A DNA stretch of 64,000 bases, from assembly GCA_914767715.1 (NCBI GenBank), contig OU612075.1:4898001-4962000 (forward strand). Direction: 5' to 3'. Of the stretch, positions 45,890-58,107 are shown piece after piece. Within the stretch, counting starts at the first letter, position 1, and every line of letters starts with the position of its first letter. The notes under the pieces were generated by a model, which saw only the letters and a list, made by a program, of their open reading frames with translations, did not search any database and had not been told where the DNA came from. A program made the position numbers and the translations under genes. The stretch comes from Membranipora membranacea. Taxonomy: Eukaryota; Bryozoa; Gymnolaemata; Cheilostomatida; Membraniporidae.

Positions 45890-48875
45890 ATGGCTACTAG
45901 TGATGATGAAACTGCAATGGATATATCTGAGTTCAAATCTGTATATGAGAGTGAAGGGCAGTATAACCTGGCTGTACAGATTCCTTATTTAGCTAAACTA
46001 GCAGAACACTATGAGAAACTCGGATCAGAGGATCCTACAACTAACTGGAGAAGTATCCTACAGGTAGGACTGAGTAATTGAACTCTAGATTGCTCAGGAG
46101 TGAGAGTTAAAGTTACGTATCCATATGGCTTGTTTGTTTTCGTGTAAGAAAGTTGCGTGATGAAAGAACACATGTGATGTGCAGTGGTATACTTTAAAGT
46201 GGGTTGAAATCACAAGTCTATCTCTGTCAGAAGACTGAGAAAAAAAGGTACCTTAAGGTCGTGGCCGCCATTTTCGGCCCAAAGTTGCTCTCAGTTTGCA
46301 GGCAGGTCGGAGCACAACTAGGGTGTCCAGTAGTAGATAACTGAAACGGGATTCGAACCCAAGACCTCCAACGCTTGCGCATCAGAAGGCAGGCGCTCTA
46401 ACCCACCGAGCTACCTCCTACGCACTACTGTATGTTGTATCTCCTTGGCTGTCAACTAAGTGTGAATATTTTTTTAAAAATAGCATATTTTCGTCTGTTT
46501 CTTTCTAGGCACATTCTCTATATAACTCATGCGCTGCCAGGCATCGAGACACCGCTGAGCAGTTTCTCCAGAAAGCTGTCAATATCCAGAATATGTACAA
46601 CAAAGCAGCTGCGTTACCACATGTACAGTATAGTAAACTCTTGGATCTAAAATCGAGTCAAGAAGTTGCTCTGAGTGAAATCAGAACGAGGTGCAGAGAA
46701 AAAGTGGAACCTCTCTTGACTCTCATTGAGTCGTTTCAAGAGGAACCAGAAAACTTAGACTCAGAACATAACCACATTGTAGAAGAAAAAATCTTTACCG
46801 AGATGCGATCAATATCAATCAACTGTAACAATGATATGATAGAGGTAGCTAAAAACATAGTCTCTGAAAGCATGCAGCTCTTAGGAACAAAGCCACCCTG
46901 TAGTTTCGCTGCCATTGCGATGGGATCACTAGCCAGAGAAGAGGCAACTCCTTACTCTGATCTGGAGTTCTTCTTTGTGATAGAAGAAAAGGACACAATC
47001 ACAGAGCCTTACTTTGAACATCTGGCTATAACTGTGTATTTTCTGATTGGTAATCTACAGGAGACAAATCTAAAATACATGGATATAGAAGAGTTAGAAG
47101 GATGGTTTGTCGACGAGGGGAAGAGCGGATTTAAGATTGATGGGCTGAGAACTAATGCTGGGAATATTCCCACAGGTAATGGTAAAACAGATGTGAAAAA
47201 CAAGTACATCTGTACTGTAGACAGCCTGGTGGATCGGTATAAAAGGATCCTCAATGACGACGAGACAGAAAGCTTCAGTTCGGTGACAGGTGATGACTCA
47301 GATATGATGGCTTATCTAAGGCTCATCAGCTCATATGGAGATCAAGGGAGCGCTCTAAATGAGCAATTACACAGCAGGCTTACAGAGATACACCCAAATG
47401 TAAAGCGTGTCCAATATACTCTACGTACAATTTTAAAGGACATGGAAAAGTATGACATTAATCCGATCCACACATTACCAGAAGGATCTCGCATGGAAAC
47501 GAAAACTGAGGTGTACCGATATCCGTCCTTGTTGCTGCTGAACACGAATATATTACACCAGCTACAGTCAGCATCTACATGGGAAACAATTGAGATACTG
47601 AAACAAGATGAGCTGTCAGCAGGTTTCCCCTCCAGTTTCCCTTATTACTTCTCAGTATGTCTGCTCATAAGACTAGCATGTTATCTATATCATGACAGTC
47701 AAAGTGAGAGGATATCGACTTTAGAGATAAACTACAAATTTGTCGAGGAGCAGTCACCCAAGCTATGGTACATCCCTCAGAAAGTCTTGCTGATTTACTT
47801 CATAACTATGCGCCCAGCCAAAGCAGCAATAACCTGTTTGTTTCTTGACAATGAAAAAAAAAAAACCGTTGTCGACCCCTCGCTCAAGTACGCTGAGAGG
47901 TTAATGTCCGCAATAACTGCCAAGATGACTAACATTGATTTTGCTTCAGCATGGATGTACATCGAATACATTCCTGAAAGGCTTTACTCAAAACTCCCTG
48001 CAAGTGATTTATTTTTACTCGTAAACACCTGCACTAACGCTAAACATGAAATGGCCTTCAAGATTATTACCTCGAGGCAAACCTGGCCTATGGTAGAGTG
48101 GGATAATATGGCAACTATGGTAAAATGGGAGCTCACCCTATATCTAGGGAAATCAAAGGAAAATAAGATACATGAGGTCAGAGTGCGAGAGTTGTTGGGT
48201 CAAAATCCTCCTGACCCTGTTACGGAACGTTACCTATTAATGATTTTCTACCGTTTAAAGAGAAGTGGCTATTGCCTTCCATTCGATTTAGCATCGCTTG
48301 ACATTGAGTTTCCTGACAACCCTGATCAGCTACAGGTTAAAGGGGAGCTTTGTCATTTAAAAGAAGAATATGAGGATTCTCTGAAGTATTACCTTGAGCA
48401 TCTTAGCTATTTGGATAATAGGATGGGCAAGGAAAGCGCTTCACATGTGAAGTTAGTTGCACTTGAAAATATTGCTGAGTTGCATTATACTATCGGCAAT
48501 CACAGAAATGGAATAGGGCAAACTCGAAAAGCTCAGGACCAGTATGAAGCCAGTCTGAACAGATATGAAGAAGTCCTTGAAATGTATTCGGCATTAGGAA
48601 ACTCGAATAGTCATCACATAGCAAAAGGTCTAGATCGAATAAGTCAGTGCCATTTGAAGATGAAGAATTTCACACTGGCTGAAGAAGCACTTCGTAAATC
48701 TGTCAAAATGTACATAAATTTGGACGGAGAGAAATCAAAGAAAGTCATCAAAGGGTACATGGATCTATCTAATATCAATAAGAGGCTGGGTGAAACCCAA
48801 ATGGCCGAACTCTATTCACAGAAACATAAAGAGTTGAAGCTCTATTTGACAGCCGCAGATCAAAAGAACAAGTGA
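45890..48875 (+). CDS. TPR protein with GlnD/GlnE-DUF294-type nucleotidyltransferase domain (copy A)
   Basis: Two exons, 45890-46063 and 46509-48875, join in phase 0 to give 846 residues. The start MATSDDE is shared with copy B. Residues 1-180 are helical. At 196-215 the polymerase-beta-type nucleotidyltransferase signature MGSLAREEATPYSDLEFFFV is seen: GS at 197-198, Asp 209 and Glu 211. A third acidic residue is likely Asp 269 in FKIDGLR, as in GlnE-type enzymes (V/I-D-x-R). The bacterial relatives transfer nucleotides to PII or glutamine synthetase, and DUF294 proteins are related; the substrate in animals is unknown. About residues 675-846 form TPR-like helical pairs (YLEHLSYLDNRMG..., ALENIAELHYTIGNH..., AEEALRKSVKMYINL). 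No signal peptide or membrane segment is seen, so it is probably cytosolic. A run of 12 A lies in exon 2 (47854-47865). Confidence 0.9.
46240..46430 (-). mobile_element. tRNA-derived SINE in intron 1 of copy A
   Basis: On the minus strand the head reads GTAGGAGGTAGCTCGGTGGG (A box TAGCTCGGTGG), and GGGTTCGAATCCC (B box) follows about 45 bases later. A non-tRNA body runs on to GGTACCTTTTTTT. The anticodon arm does not fold as a normal tRNA. The same insertion is present at the same place in copy B. Confidence 0.8.
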
Positions 48876-49682
48876 CTATTCCCAGAATAGCTTTTTTTCA
48901 GGGCCTCAAGTTTGAGAGCTGAAGTTGAGGTTCATCATCTTGTATTTTCACAATACAGATTGTATGCTGTTCGCAAAGTGATTCATGAAAATGTTTTTTT
49001 TTATTAATCAAGCTGTGCTATATTTAATAATTTAAATATATTCGTTCATATTCACTGATCTACATTGAAACAAGTTTTATTTTCGATGCATTCATACTCC
49101 AATTAATCATGCCAACATATAATGTTTCTGATATATGTGATTACTGAAAGAGCAATAGAACGTTAAATAGTTGGGATAACAGCTCAAGTCGGAGACAGGG
49201 TATCATGCTAGCCTGTCTTAACCAGCTTTGTTTGGTGGGTGGGTGGGGAAGGCATGCTAGCTTTTCTCCCTGATGCAATGCTAAATGGTTGGGATAACAG
49301 CCCAAGTCGGAGACAGGGTATCATGCATATATGAGATTAAAATTGAATCCTCTGATATTTAGTATCTTCTTTGGTAAACAGGACAGAATTATTATAAGGA
49401 GTTATTTCCCCAGAATGTGTGAGGAGACAACTGCAAAATTGTTACGATTTGGGCGGAAAATTGAACTAATGGAGTCATATTTTGGATCAATACGAAGTCA
49501 TGCTGACACCCTGAGTGGTACCAAGGTTACAAGGTTTCTTCTCAGTGTTACTTCACTGTTATAACTGGGTATAGGAGATTTGTTTTTTTTTAAGGCGTAG
49601 GGGTTTCCTTGGCCTGGCACAACTAGCGTGGTACTAGGTAAGGTAGGTTTTGTTTGTTATGACTTTAATCAGGACCAAGTAT
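48876..49682. other. 3' flank of copy A
   Basis: AT-rich, probably including the 3' UTR. A 35-base motif (around 49165-49200) recurs at 49286-49325 as a direct repeat (GTTGGGATAACAGC...GGGTATCATGC), bracketing a half M2 element. No coding signal is seen. Confidence 0.5.
49208..49263. repeat. Half M2 element between direct repeats
   Basis: CTAGCCTGTCTTAACCAGCT and TTTGGTGGGTGGG match the left end of family M2; the right end is missing. It is flanked by two copies of GTCGGAGACAGGGTATCATG. Confidence 0.6.
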
Positions 49683-50756
49683 AGTATCTCTTATCCTGAC
49701 AAGGTAAGCAGACAGCTACTGGTGACCTCTCATCGCAGGTAACTGTTGGCCTCTCTTCCAGACCTCACCCTGGCTGTGACATGATGACAATCGGTTGGCA
49801 CTGCAGTGCGGGTTTAAGGTATAAATTGGAGATCCTCTTATAGTTGAGAACAATCATGTAGTTGATAGTAGTTACCAGATAGTGCAATTACAACCAAGCT
49901 CCTATCTCTAGTTTCTCACTTAAAGAAAAAAAGATATTTTACTTTGACTATACTTAGTCTGTGTACCTCACTTTCATCAGGGTTAATATAGAACAGTTTG
50001 GTCTTTTGCTGTATAAGTTTTATTAACAAAGTTCATCAGGGTGCTTGGTCACTGGATGCAGCCCCAAAAGAAACTAAAGGACATGCTTCATTATGTAAGG
50101 CAGTCCTTGCAACCTTCTTATAGCCAATGTGTTGGCTCTGGTTGGCGGGCTTCTCCCCACCCACCAATCAGAGCCAATTACATCGGCTAAACCTGCTATG
50201 TTCTGCTTTGATCTGAGTGAACCATGCTCAACTTGTAACTCCGAATATGTTCCTGATATTTTATTTCCTCAACATAAATACATTGCGACAATCATGGGCT
50301 TTGGCAGCTTTTCTGGATAACGTCATAGTGATACAAATTATGAGGTTGGAGATGCAAACTTATACAGCAGAGAGCGCTGGCTTGTCATACAGCACCTCCT
50401 AAATAATTTCTGCCGGAGTTTTTTTTTTGGAATGTCCATTATTGAGGTCGTATACACACAGAAGAAGCACTGGTACTGATGTATGCAATTTCGATAAAAA
50501 ATTTTCTACCTGAAGTTGTGCTACTTCCATCGTCTTACTCATAAGCTTGAGCAGGTACTCTAGGAGGTTGTTTATTTTGAAAGGTCATGGGAATAATTAT
50601 TATTTCTCGTCTTGGAAATAATTTCCTCATGGAACACATTGTAGATTCATTAAAAAGTATTCTAATGACATTTTCTCTTGAAAAACTGCCATTGCAAGAG
50701 ATTACATGATTTTGAGGTAAGTAACGCAGCAGCAGCACAAATAAATGAAGGCACCT
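49683..50756. repeat. Inverted repeat W (pairs with 56679-57556)
   Basis: Many blocks are found in reverse complement at W', for example GCAGGTACTCTA, CAGTTTGGTCTTTTGCTG and TTATCCTGACAAGG. Similarity is clearly lower than in the 40-45 kb palindrome, so W is older. Together with the C-terminal remnant at 58108-58251 it mirrors the 3' half of copy A and its downstream flank. Confidence 0.85.
50118..50190. repeat. Foldback element inserted in W
   Basis: Arms TTATAGCCAATGTGTTGGCT and (reverse) AGCCAATTACATCGGCTAA, with GGTTGGCGGG pairing to CCCACCAATC, form a hairpin of about 73 bp. The matching position of W' (near 57140-57160) lacks it. Confidence 0.75.
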
Positions 50757-51525
50757 AAGATCCCTAAGGATCCCTAAGACCTACATACAAGTGAATCAGA
50801 GCAAATCAGAAACACTGAGGCTCGTTGGATTGGCTGCCTGCCCCCTTAAGGATGGTCTGACAAAATTTCGGGAAGTCTTATTCATCTAGAAATATGTGAC
50901 ATTATATTTATAATCATTTCCTGACTTGAAACTCTTGATTCATAGGTGTGTAACCAACAGAAATATATAAATACTTAAACCGGTTATCTATATTATGGTA
51001 ACAAACAAAAGAACTTATTGCTTACATGCAAATGTGTCATGTTATTACACGATTGAATATCCGATCAATCAAGTAAACTTTTGAATACGACTGTAACATG
51101 ATAATAATAATTTATAATATACATCTCACCAGTCTATATGTTCATTCTTGGCTAATGAATTTGACATTTGTAACAGAGTTTTAAGGAGCTGAGGCTAGAA
51201 AACTTGTCGCTTGAGTTATCAGATATAAAGCATGTTTTTTTCCCAGGTCATTTTCTCTACATTCAATATAAGCCCCAGACACTTTATTGTTAATAAAATG
51301 ACCTGCAAAAGATACATTCATCAAAACTATCCTTCAGAGGTATTATTATGTAATAGAACCACACCAATGTGAATAGGCAAGTTCATTGATCACACATTGA
51401 TTTCATTCATTCATTAATTCATGATTTGTGTTCAGCTGGTCTACACAACTTTAAACCACCTATACTGTTCTTACTACTCAACCTCTTCTTACTCTTTACG
51501 TTCTATATTAAAATAGTCACCAAAT
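50757..51525. other. Upstream region of the single-pass membrane protein gene
   Basis: AT-rich, without coding potential or a clear promoter motif. Confidence 0.4.
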
Positions 51526-54500
51526 ATGTCTACTAGAGCCCCACAGACCAGAGAGACAAAGTGCAGAACTAACATAGTTGTGGCTGGAGAGGTATGTTGT
51601 AGATTTCTTTTTACATCGGCGCGATTTGATGGAAAGAGCACTTTGCCTTTTTGTAATGTTGTCAGACCTCCTCCTGTATAAAGTCTTCTAGCTTTGTCAG
51701 GCAAATTTGACTTCTCCACAAGGCAATGGCAAGTCTTAAGTCTTGTTTGTAGTCATTGTACACATTCAGTTCAGTTACCTTTTAAGACTGTAGGGCCTCA
51801 ACCATTCTGTCTCCTCTCGAATGACACACAGCGATGTGACTCATCATATCAGTTTTATAATAAGGTCTAGACCTGTATGTCTAGATATACAATATTTTCC
51901 TGATGGGGAATAATTTCTTTACTGGAACACTCATCTTAACTTTATAAACCCAACAACTTCTAGTAGCTAGAGACTTTTGCAAGTCATAATGAAACTGGAA
52001 ACACAAAAATTCATTCATGTTTAGTTTGCAGCAGTAAATATTTCCTGGAGCATAACCCAACACCTCCGCTGACTCATAATGAAACTGGAAGCACAGAAAT
52101 TCACTTTGTAAGATCTTGTATAGCAAGATTGAGCATGAATTCAGTTTTACATTGAAACACGTTTGAAACATTACATTGAAATAATTTCTTACATTGAAAC
52201 ACGAGAATAGCTCATGGGCAATTATTATAAATACTCATGGGTGTATAATTCAATTGAACAACACTTGTTTGGCAAAAATTATATATAAATTATTGATAAT
52301 ATAGATAATGAAGCCAGTCAGACATATCAGAGTTTATTGGAGTCACTTCTGTTGACTTGATTGATGTAATTAACCAGCACATCAATATTGCTGAGGGCTA
52401 CTAAAGCTATGAGCATGGTTAATCGGAACCCTCACTCTCTCAGGTCACAGGGGAGTAGGCCTTTGCTAAACCTGTCCTGTGATGGGAGGGGGGGGGGGGC
52501 TACAACAATTTATAGGTGAGGGCCGAGGGGACTGGAGGCGAATAGTAGACTCTAATCGTAACAACCTGGGCAAAAATGCACCAAACAGAATGTACAATTG
52601 TATGGCATATACTACTTGATGATAAGATCATCAAGTTTGACCCTCGTCCGTAGCATGCAGATGTCAGGTTTTCTGGTGGTCTTCGGTAAGGTTTGAAATA
52701 TATTTTAGAAAACAATATATTCTGAAACTGCAAGGAGCCAACAACAGGAAATGGCGCGCCTGATGCCTATCATTAAAGGTGTTTCTGATAGCTAGATGCA
52801 AGTAAAAAGAATAAGGAGACCAGGGGCGTGTTATTTCTAGCTGGCTCAAATTTCTTTGTGAAATACATTCTTAAGAAGAAAACTATTTATTGATTGTACA
52901 AGTGATCAAATTAAATTACTTCCTCCTAGGTTCCTACCCCAAATATATCCAATTACCGCATGAAACAAAATCAGTTCTATTCATTTTAGAAGTTCACTAT
53001 TATTATCATCTCAAGTGGTTAATGCTCTTGTTTGTTTTCACTTTTTACCACTTTTTATGACCAACATGATTTGTTTGCCAATATTCTATCAAGCTGATGA
53101 TGAGTTGTTATATTTTTGTATTTCAGGTTGTTGTTGCAAACAAACACGGTCAGCTATGTCGGGGTTGGCTTAGTTTTTTAGATTTTGGAAATGCAATGGG
53201 GTACTTGATAGTTTGTTTCAGTCTAAAAAAAAAGCTATAAGTAAGTTTAATTTTTCTATTTCAGGTTGCTGTACTTGTAACATTGTTGGCCATTGCAGTG
53301 CCTGTGTCAGCAGCTGTTACTGTTGGGCCTGAGGTGGCACGGCAGCTTACCTGTGATAAAGTCAATAACCAAACATGCAATGAACTATCAGCCAGTTATA
53401 GTATAACATACGAGTTTAAGAGAGTTTGTACAGATACGTATGAGGAAGGGAGGAGCACTGGGAGATATATGACATGTAGAAGTGTATGTGACGGGCGAGT
53501 ACCTGATAAGTGTGCTGATCTCTGTGCCAGTGAGTTGACTTTCATTTAATTACCAATCATTTCTGATGTGGATGGGGAGAACAGGATAGCCCATCTTTCT
53601 GAACAAAGTTTTGTGGGTTTTTTCCATATGTCGACTGGGATAATCAACACATGGGAATAGCATTTAGGTCAACTTCCGCTCGAATTGGTTCCTGTTCTTT
53701 CAATCGCTTTTTTTAACCACGGTGCATCGAAGCGGATGAATGGATAGCATAAAAAGCTGTAAGGTGGGTTCAAATCCCTGCTGTGGCAGATCTTTTTTGA
53801 AGTTTTATCGTCATGAAAACCTGAGCATTCTTCTCTTAAATCAGGAGCGGGCAACTCAATATAAGCATCGGATCATAGCGGTTGTGCCTGAATGACCAAA
53901 TATGGTATGATCTGTGTTCAAGGCCAAAGTGTGGCAGAGTTTTACGAAGCTTCAGCTCGATCAATGATTGTAGACACAGATACAATTTTCTAGAGCGACA
54001 GAGGCAAAAAGGGCCTATGGAAACACCTAAAAGCTTTCGAAGAAAAAAAGATTGCTAGGAGCTAAAGAAGACAACTAAAACTTTTTACTTTTGTTGTTTC
54101 AGACTACGACTGTAACCTCTCCACAACTACAACCAGAGCCATCATTCCTTCGCCTCAGATCAGCGCCACAGTTCGACCAATGAGCTTACAAGATAGAGGT
54201 GACACAGAAGATGTGTCTGCTAATAGTATATCTGTAGCGAGGAATAACCTGCTGGTTGTTGCTGTGCCAGTCTATCTGATTCTGATCCTGCTTGTTTTGA
54301 TTATCATATTTTGGTGTAGACCGGACTGGATGCAAAAAATGAAGACGTCATGTTGTGGAGGTAAGATTTGTGTTTGTTTTAGCTTTGAAAATGAATATAA
54401 TAGACTCGGTATAGGTTACTGTCAATACTTTGATTATCGATTGTTTTAAATAGTGTTGTTTACAAAATAGATTAGCTCTCTAGACAGCAGTGTGGCTGAT

Positions 54501-55677
54501 TTCTAAGGTTAGGACAAAAACTTCAAAGGCGTGAACCCTGCAGTATATTATTTACTGCTTCAAAACATCAAACACACACTATATATTAGTTGGCTCATCC
54601 ATTCTTTGTTTGGCACTAACACAAAACTCAGGCAGTGTATACTTATAAATGTATTTTTGTAGCTTCACCCCATTGATTATGAAAATAAGAGAAAAATAAA
54701 TTTGATTATGAAAATAAGAGAAAGAAAAAACTTTTACCACTCACCTTGAAGATTCTCCCTGATGTTCCCAGTACTAGTGCTATTGATGTATATATATATA
54801 ATGCTCCATTTTGCCTGTATTTCAGTCTCCCACTCTAGCGATTTGGCAGCGGCTTGTCAGTATGGGGGAAAACTTAGAATGCAGAGGAACTGGATCAAAC
54901 TTGGTCTCACCCAGTGCTAACAATTCATGCTCTGCAACTTAGGTTTTTAGTCTTAATTTTACAATAATTTAACAAAGGATCGACCATTGCCAAACTATAA
55001 CATATTTTCCCTTTATCTGTAGCTGCTTCTGATAAGAATAAAGAGACTGAGAATGGAGACCAAACTTACAACAATGCGATGCATAGTATGGCTAATTGTG
55101 GCCACAATGGTGTTCCTCAGTCTGATGGCTCTCATCAGCGTGATGTTGAAAGTCAAAGAGGTAAATGGAATATCTACCTTAGATAAGTAAAACTTCACAG
55201 GGGGAAACCTTTGCCATTTCTTGCATGATTGAATAACTAAATTTAAAGCTAGCTAAAATTCACTTACCATATTTACTTTTTATATACTCTCAAGGATAGG
55301 CGCTAGCTAACATAAAACTAGCTAAGATTAATTCTTGCTGATATTTACTATTCTAGGGTACGTGTGATTGCTGTACTATACAGATAGTTTCGTGCAGTTC
55401 TCACCATTAAAAGGAAAAAAAAGTTCAGTCACAACTAAGCTGTCAGATATTGCCAACGATATGCTTTAAAATTTTCAAGATTCCAGGGTTTAGCTCAATA
55501 GTGAATTTCAAACACATAAATTTATGAACCAAAACACTTCCTACTGAACAACCAGAATACGAAGAACAAAAGGTTGTTTTGTTGCTATTGCTTTTTTTCT
55601 GTAATTTCTTCAAATTAAAAATGGTTGTTATTACAGATTCCAAAGACGAGGATAAGAGACTTCTTAGCCTTGAATGA
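51526..55677 (+). CDS. Single-pass type I membrane protein with cysteine-rich ectodomain (unknown family)
   Basis: Five exons join in frame: 51526-51591, 53265-53529, 54103-54360, 55023-55160 and 55637-55677 (phases 0,1,1,1), giving 255 residues. Exon 1 (MSTRAPQTRETKCRTNIVVA) with the start of exon 2 (VAVLVTLLAIAVPVSAA) would form a long N region plus a hydrophobic signal sequence. The rest of exon 2 is a small cysteine-rich ectodomain (about eight Cys: LTC, QTC, RVC, MTC, SVC, DKC, DLC and the following DC). A Thr/Ser-rich stalk leads to a transmembrane helix (LLVVAVPVYLILILLVLIII) followed by a basic WCRPDW...K stop-transfer and a hydrophilic, charged tail ending LLSLE. Exon 1 is the least certain; exons 2-5 are well supported. 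The gene lies inside inverted repeat W/W'. Role unknown; a receptor or adhesion role would be inference. Confidence 0.75.
53690..53800 (+). mobile_element. tRNA-derived SINE fragment (intron 2 of the membrane protein gene)
   Basis: CCACGGTGCATCGAAGCGG resembles an acceptor/A-box region, and GGTGGGTTCAAATCCC is a B box followed by CTGTGGCAGA, which nearly pairs with the start. The anticodon arm is not well formed. A second B-box-like piece lies near 53930. Confidence 0.5.
54829..54907. repeat. Partial M1 foldback element (intron 3 of the membrane protein gene)
   Basis: The right half is recognisable (AGAATGCAG...GGATCAAACTTGGTCTCA). The left half is decayed. Confidence 0.55.
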
Positions 55678-56678
55678 GGCGGTTCTGTTGCAGCCTGTCA
55701 GAATATTGGACTTGTTACTGGAGAGGCTTCAGGTTAGGTCGGCAAAGTGATAAGATGGAACACCAATATCTTCTATCTGAGACTTTCTAGCGGTCTTTTT
55801 CCCAAATCGCACGCATTGATGAACATGTGTACATACGGAGTGAATGATTTGGTAATGAGGCCGACTCATTGAAAGATCAAATGGGCAATAATGATAAGCT
55901 ATTTGATAGCGTTCAATTGCTTTAAAAAGTATCACTCGTTTTTATTAAAAAACCTCCTGAGTTTCCTAGTGTGTGCAATGGTGATCTTCTAGTTATCCTT
56001 CTAAATACTCATTTTAAACTTTATGTTTATTTAATGTTTTGCCGACCTTGTATAGGTGCCTAGAGTAAATACAAAGTCAGTCAATAAGGGCTTCCCGATC
56101 GTTGCTTGTTGAAAGCAGTAAAGTTTCTAGTTGTTTTGTTGACACATTCACAATACTCAAATATCCATAGGCTAACATGGGTTTTTTTAAACATTTTTTG
56201 ACCACAATCTTCATCATTAATATGATGTTCTTCCGAATATTATTCTCCAAATTTTTTCTTTTTGCTCCACAAGGTGGGGGGGGGCGGAGCTTCGGATGGA
56301 GGGGGCAGGCATGTTGAACTATATTATCAGCAGTTGTCTATTTCTGTGATTGCTTCTAGAGTCCTGCCCTCACCTCAATGTATCATTAATTTCCAGCCAT
56401 CCTTTATTTAATTACATCCATACACGAGCAAATTAAAATGAGATACAGTATTAGAATTTGATTTTAGTCTATGTTATCTCCATATCTAAATACACAATGT
56501 CTTATTTAACCGCCCTATTTAGTGGGTCCTCTTAGACGCAGGTTGCTTGTGTGGGGTAGATACCCTATACCCTCGCCCGCTGGCTACTCTTTGTCAAAGC
56601 GGCAGAGGGGGAACTGTGGTTAGTTAAAACACCAATATTTTAATTCTTGTATATGCTTGATGTACAAAATAATTGAGG
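55678..56678. other. 3' flank of the membrane protein gene
   Basis: Apart from a poly-G stretch near 56276-56284 and AT-rich sequence, nothing recognisable is seen. The 3' UTR of the preceding gene presumably lies at its left. Confidence 0.4.
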
Positions 56679-57556
56679 TGCCTTCAGGAAACTGTCACTA
56701 GAATTCTTTTTATGAAATCAGCAATGTGTTCCACAAGGAAATTCTTTCCAAGACGTAAATAAATTATTCCCATGACACTTCAAATTTAGCAAACTCTTAG
56801 AGTACCTGCTCAAGCTTATCAATAAGACGAAGGAAGCAGCACAACTTCAGGTAGATAATATTTGAGTTGCATACACCAGTACCTGCAGTTGTGCTGCTTC
56901 TTCTGTGTGTATACGAACAACCTCAATAATGGGAATCCCGAGAAAAAAATACGTCAGAAATTGTTTACGAGGTGCTGTATGAGAACCGTAAAAGTTTGCA
57001 TCTCCAACCTCATCATTTGTATCAATATGACGTGCTCTAGAAAAGCTGCCAAAGCCATTGACTGTCACACTTGTATACATGTTGATGAAATAAAAAGGTC
57101 AGAACATAATCGGGGTTAAAAGTTTTGCATGGTTCAATCTGATCAAAGCAGGGTGCGAGAACTGCTTTACACAATAACACTTCTCATTTATTTGCGCAGG
57201 GGCCTGCATCCAGTGATCAAGCGCCCTGATGGCCTTTGTTAAATAACTAATGCAGCAAAAGACCAAACTGTTCTCATTAACCCTGATGTGAGGTACATAA
57301 ACTAAGTATAGTTATAGTAAAATATCCTTTTGGTATAAATGATAAACTAGAGATAGGAGTTTGGTTGTGATTGCACTATCAGGTACCTACTATCAACTAT
57401 CAAGGCTGAAAAAACAATTGTGAGGATCTTAAATTTATATCTTTAACCTGCAATCATAAACAACCATATTGCCATCATGTCAGGGTGAGGTCCGGATGAG
57501 AGGGCAACCGTTACCTGCGGTGTGAGATCTCCATTATCTGTCTGCTGGCCTTGTCA
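56679..57556. repeat. Inverted repeat W' (pairs with 49683-50756)
   Basis: Reverse-complement blocks of W in mirrored order, from AGGTGCCTTC to CCTTGTCAGGATAAGG. It lacks the 73-bp foldback present in W. Confidence 0.85.
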
Positions 57557-58107
57557 GGATAAGGAACACTATACTGATGCTGATGATATTCGAAACAAAC
57601 TTTTTTTTTCATCTAGTAACATCCTAGGAGTTTTTACAGGCAAGGAAAAACCGTACCCCTTAGAAATAAACAAATCCCTTATACTCTGTTTATAACAAGG
57701 AAGTATGTATTACCAGGATGTCAGTGTGAATCTGAATTGACCCAAACGATTACTCAAATGGTTGATTTGCCACATGTAACTGGTTTGTTATTCCCAAATC
57801 ATTTGACTTAAGACGAGCAGCAATAATTTTTATATTGTTACCCACAATATTTGGTGATTACAATTTTGGAGTTGTCTTCGTATATGCACAGAGAAAGTGA
57901 TTCCATATAATGATCCTATGTTCAGGTACAGAGAACTCCTGTGTGTGCCAAACAAGATAATCTATGAATATGTACGAATATATATATTCAAATAATAAGA
58001 TATAAACTGTAATACCACATATTCATAGCAGTTCGATAAGTCTACAGAACATTTTCAGTTTGTGAATAATATCAGCGATTATTGAAGAAAATAAAAATGA
58101 TGTAGGC

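Noticed and set aside
46330-46425. Functional tRNA gene in intron 1 of copy A (and copy B)
   Set aside because: The A and B boxes are good but the anticodon and acceptor stems do not pair. It is a SINE head, also duplicated with its SINE body.
47009-47545. Minus-strand open frames inside copy A (and 62751-62996 in copy B)
   Set aside because: They are antisense shadows of the nucleotidyltransferase exon, conserved only because the sense strand is.
46593-48875. Start of the long open frame at 46593 as the gene start
   Set aside because: The frame is open upstream to a good acceptor at 46507-46508, and exon 1 (45890-46063) joins in phase. The same structure is present in copy B.
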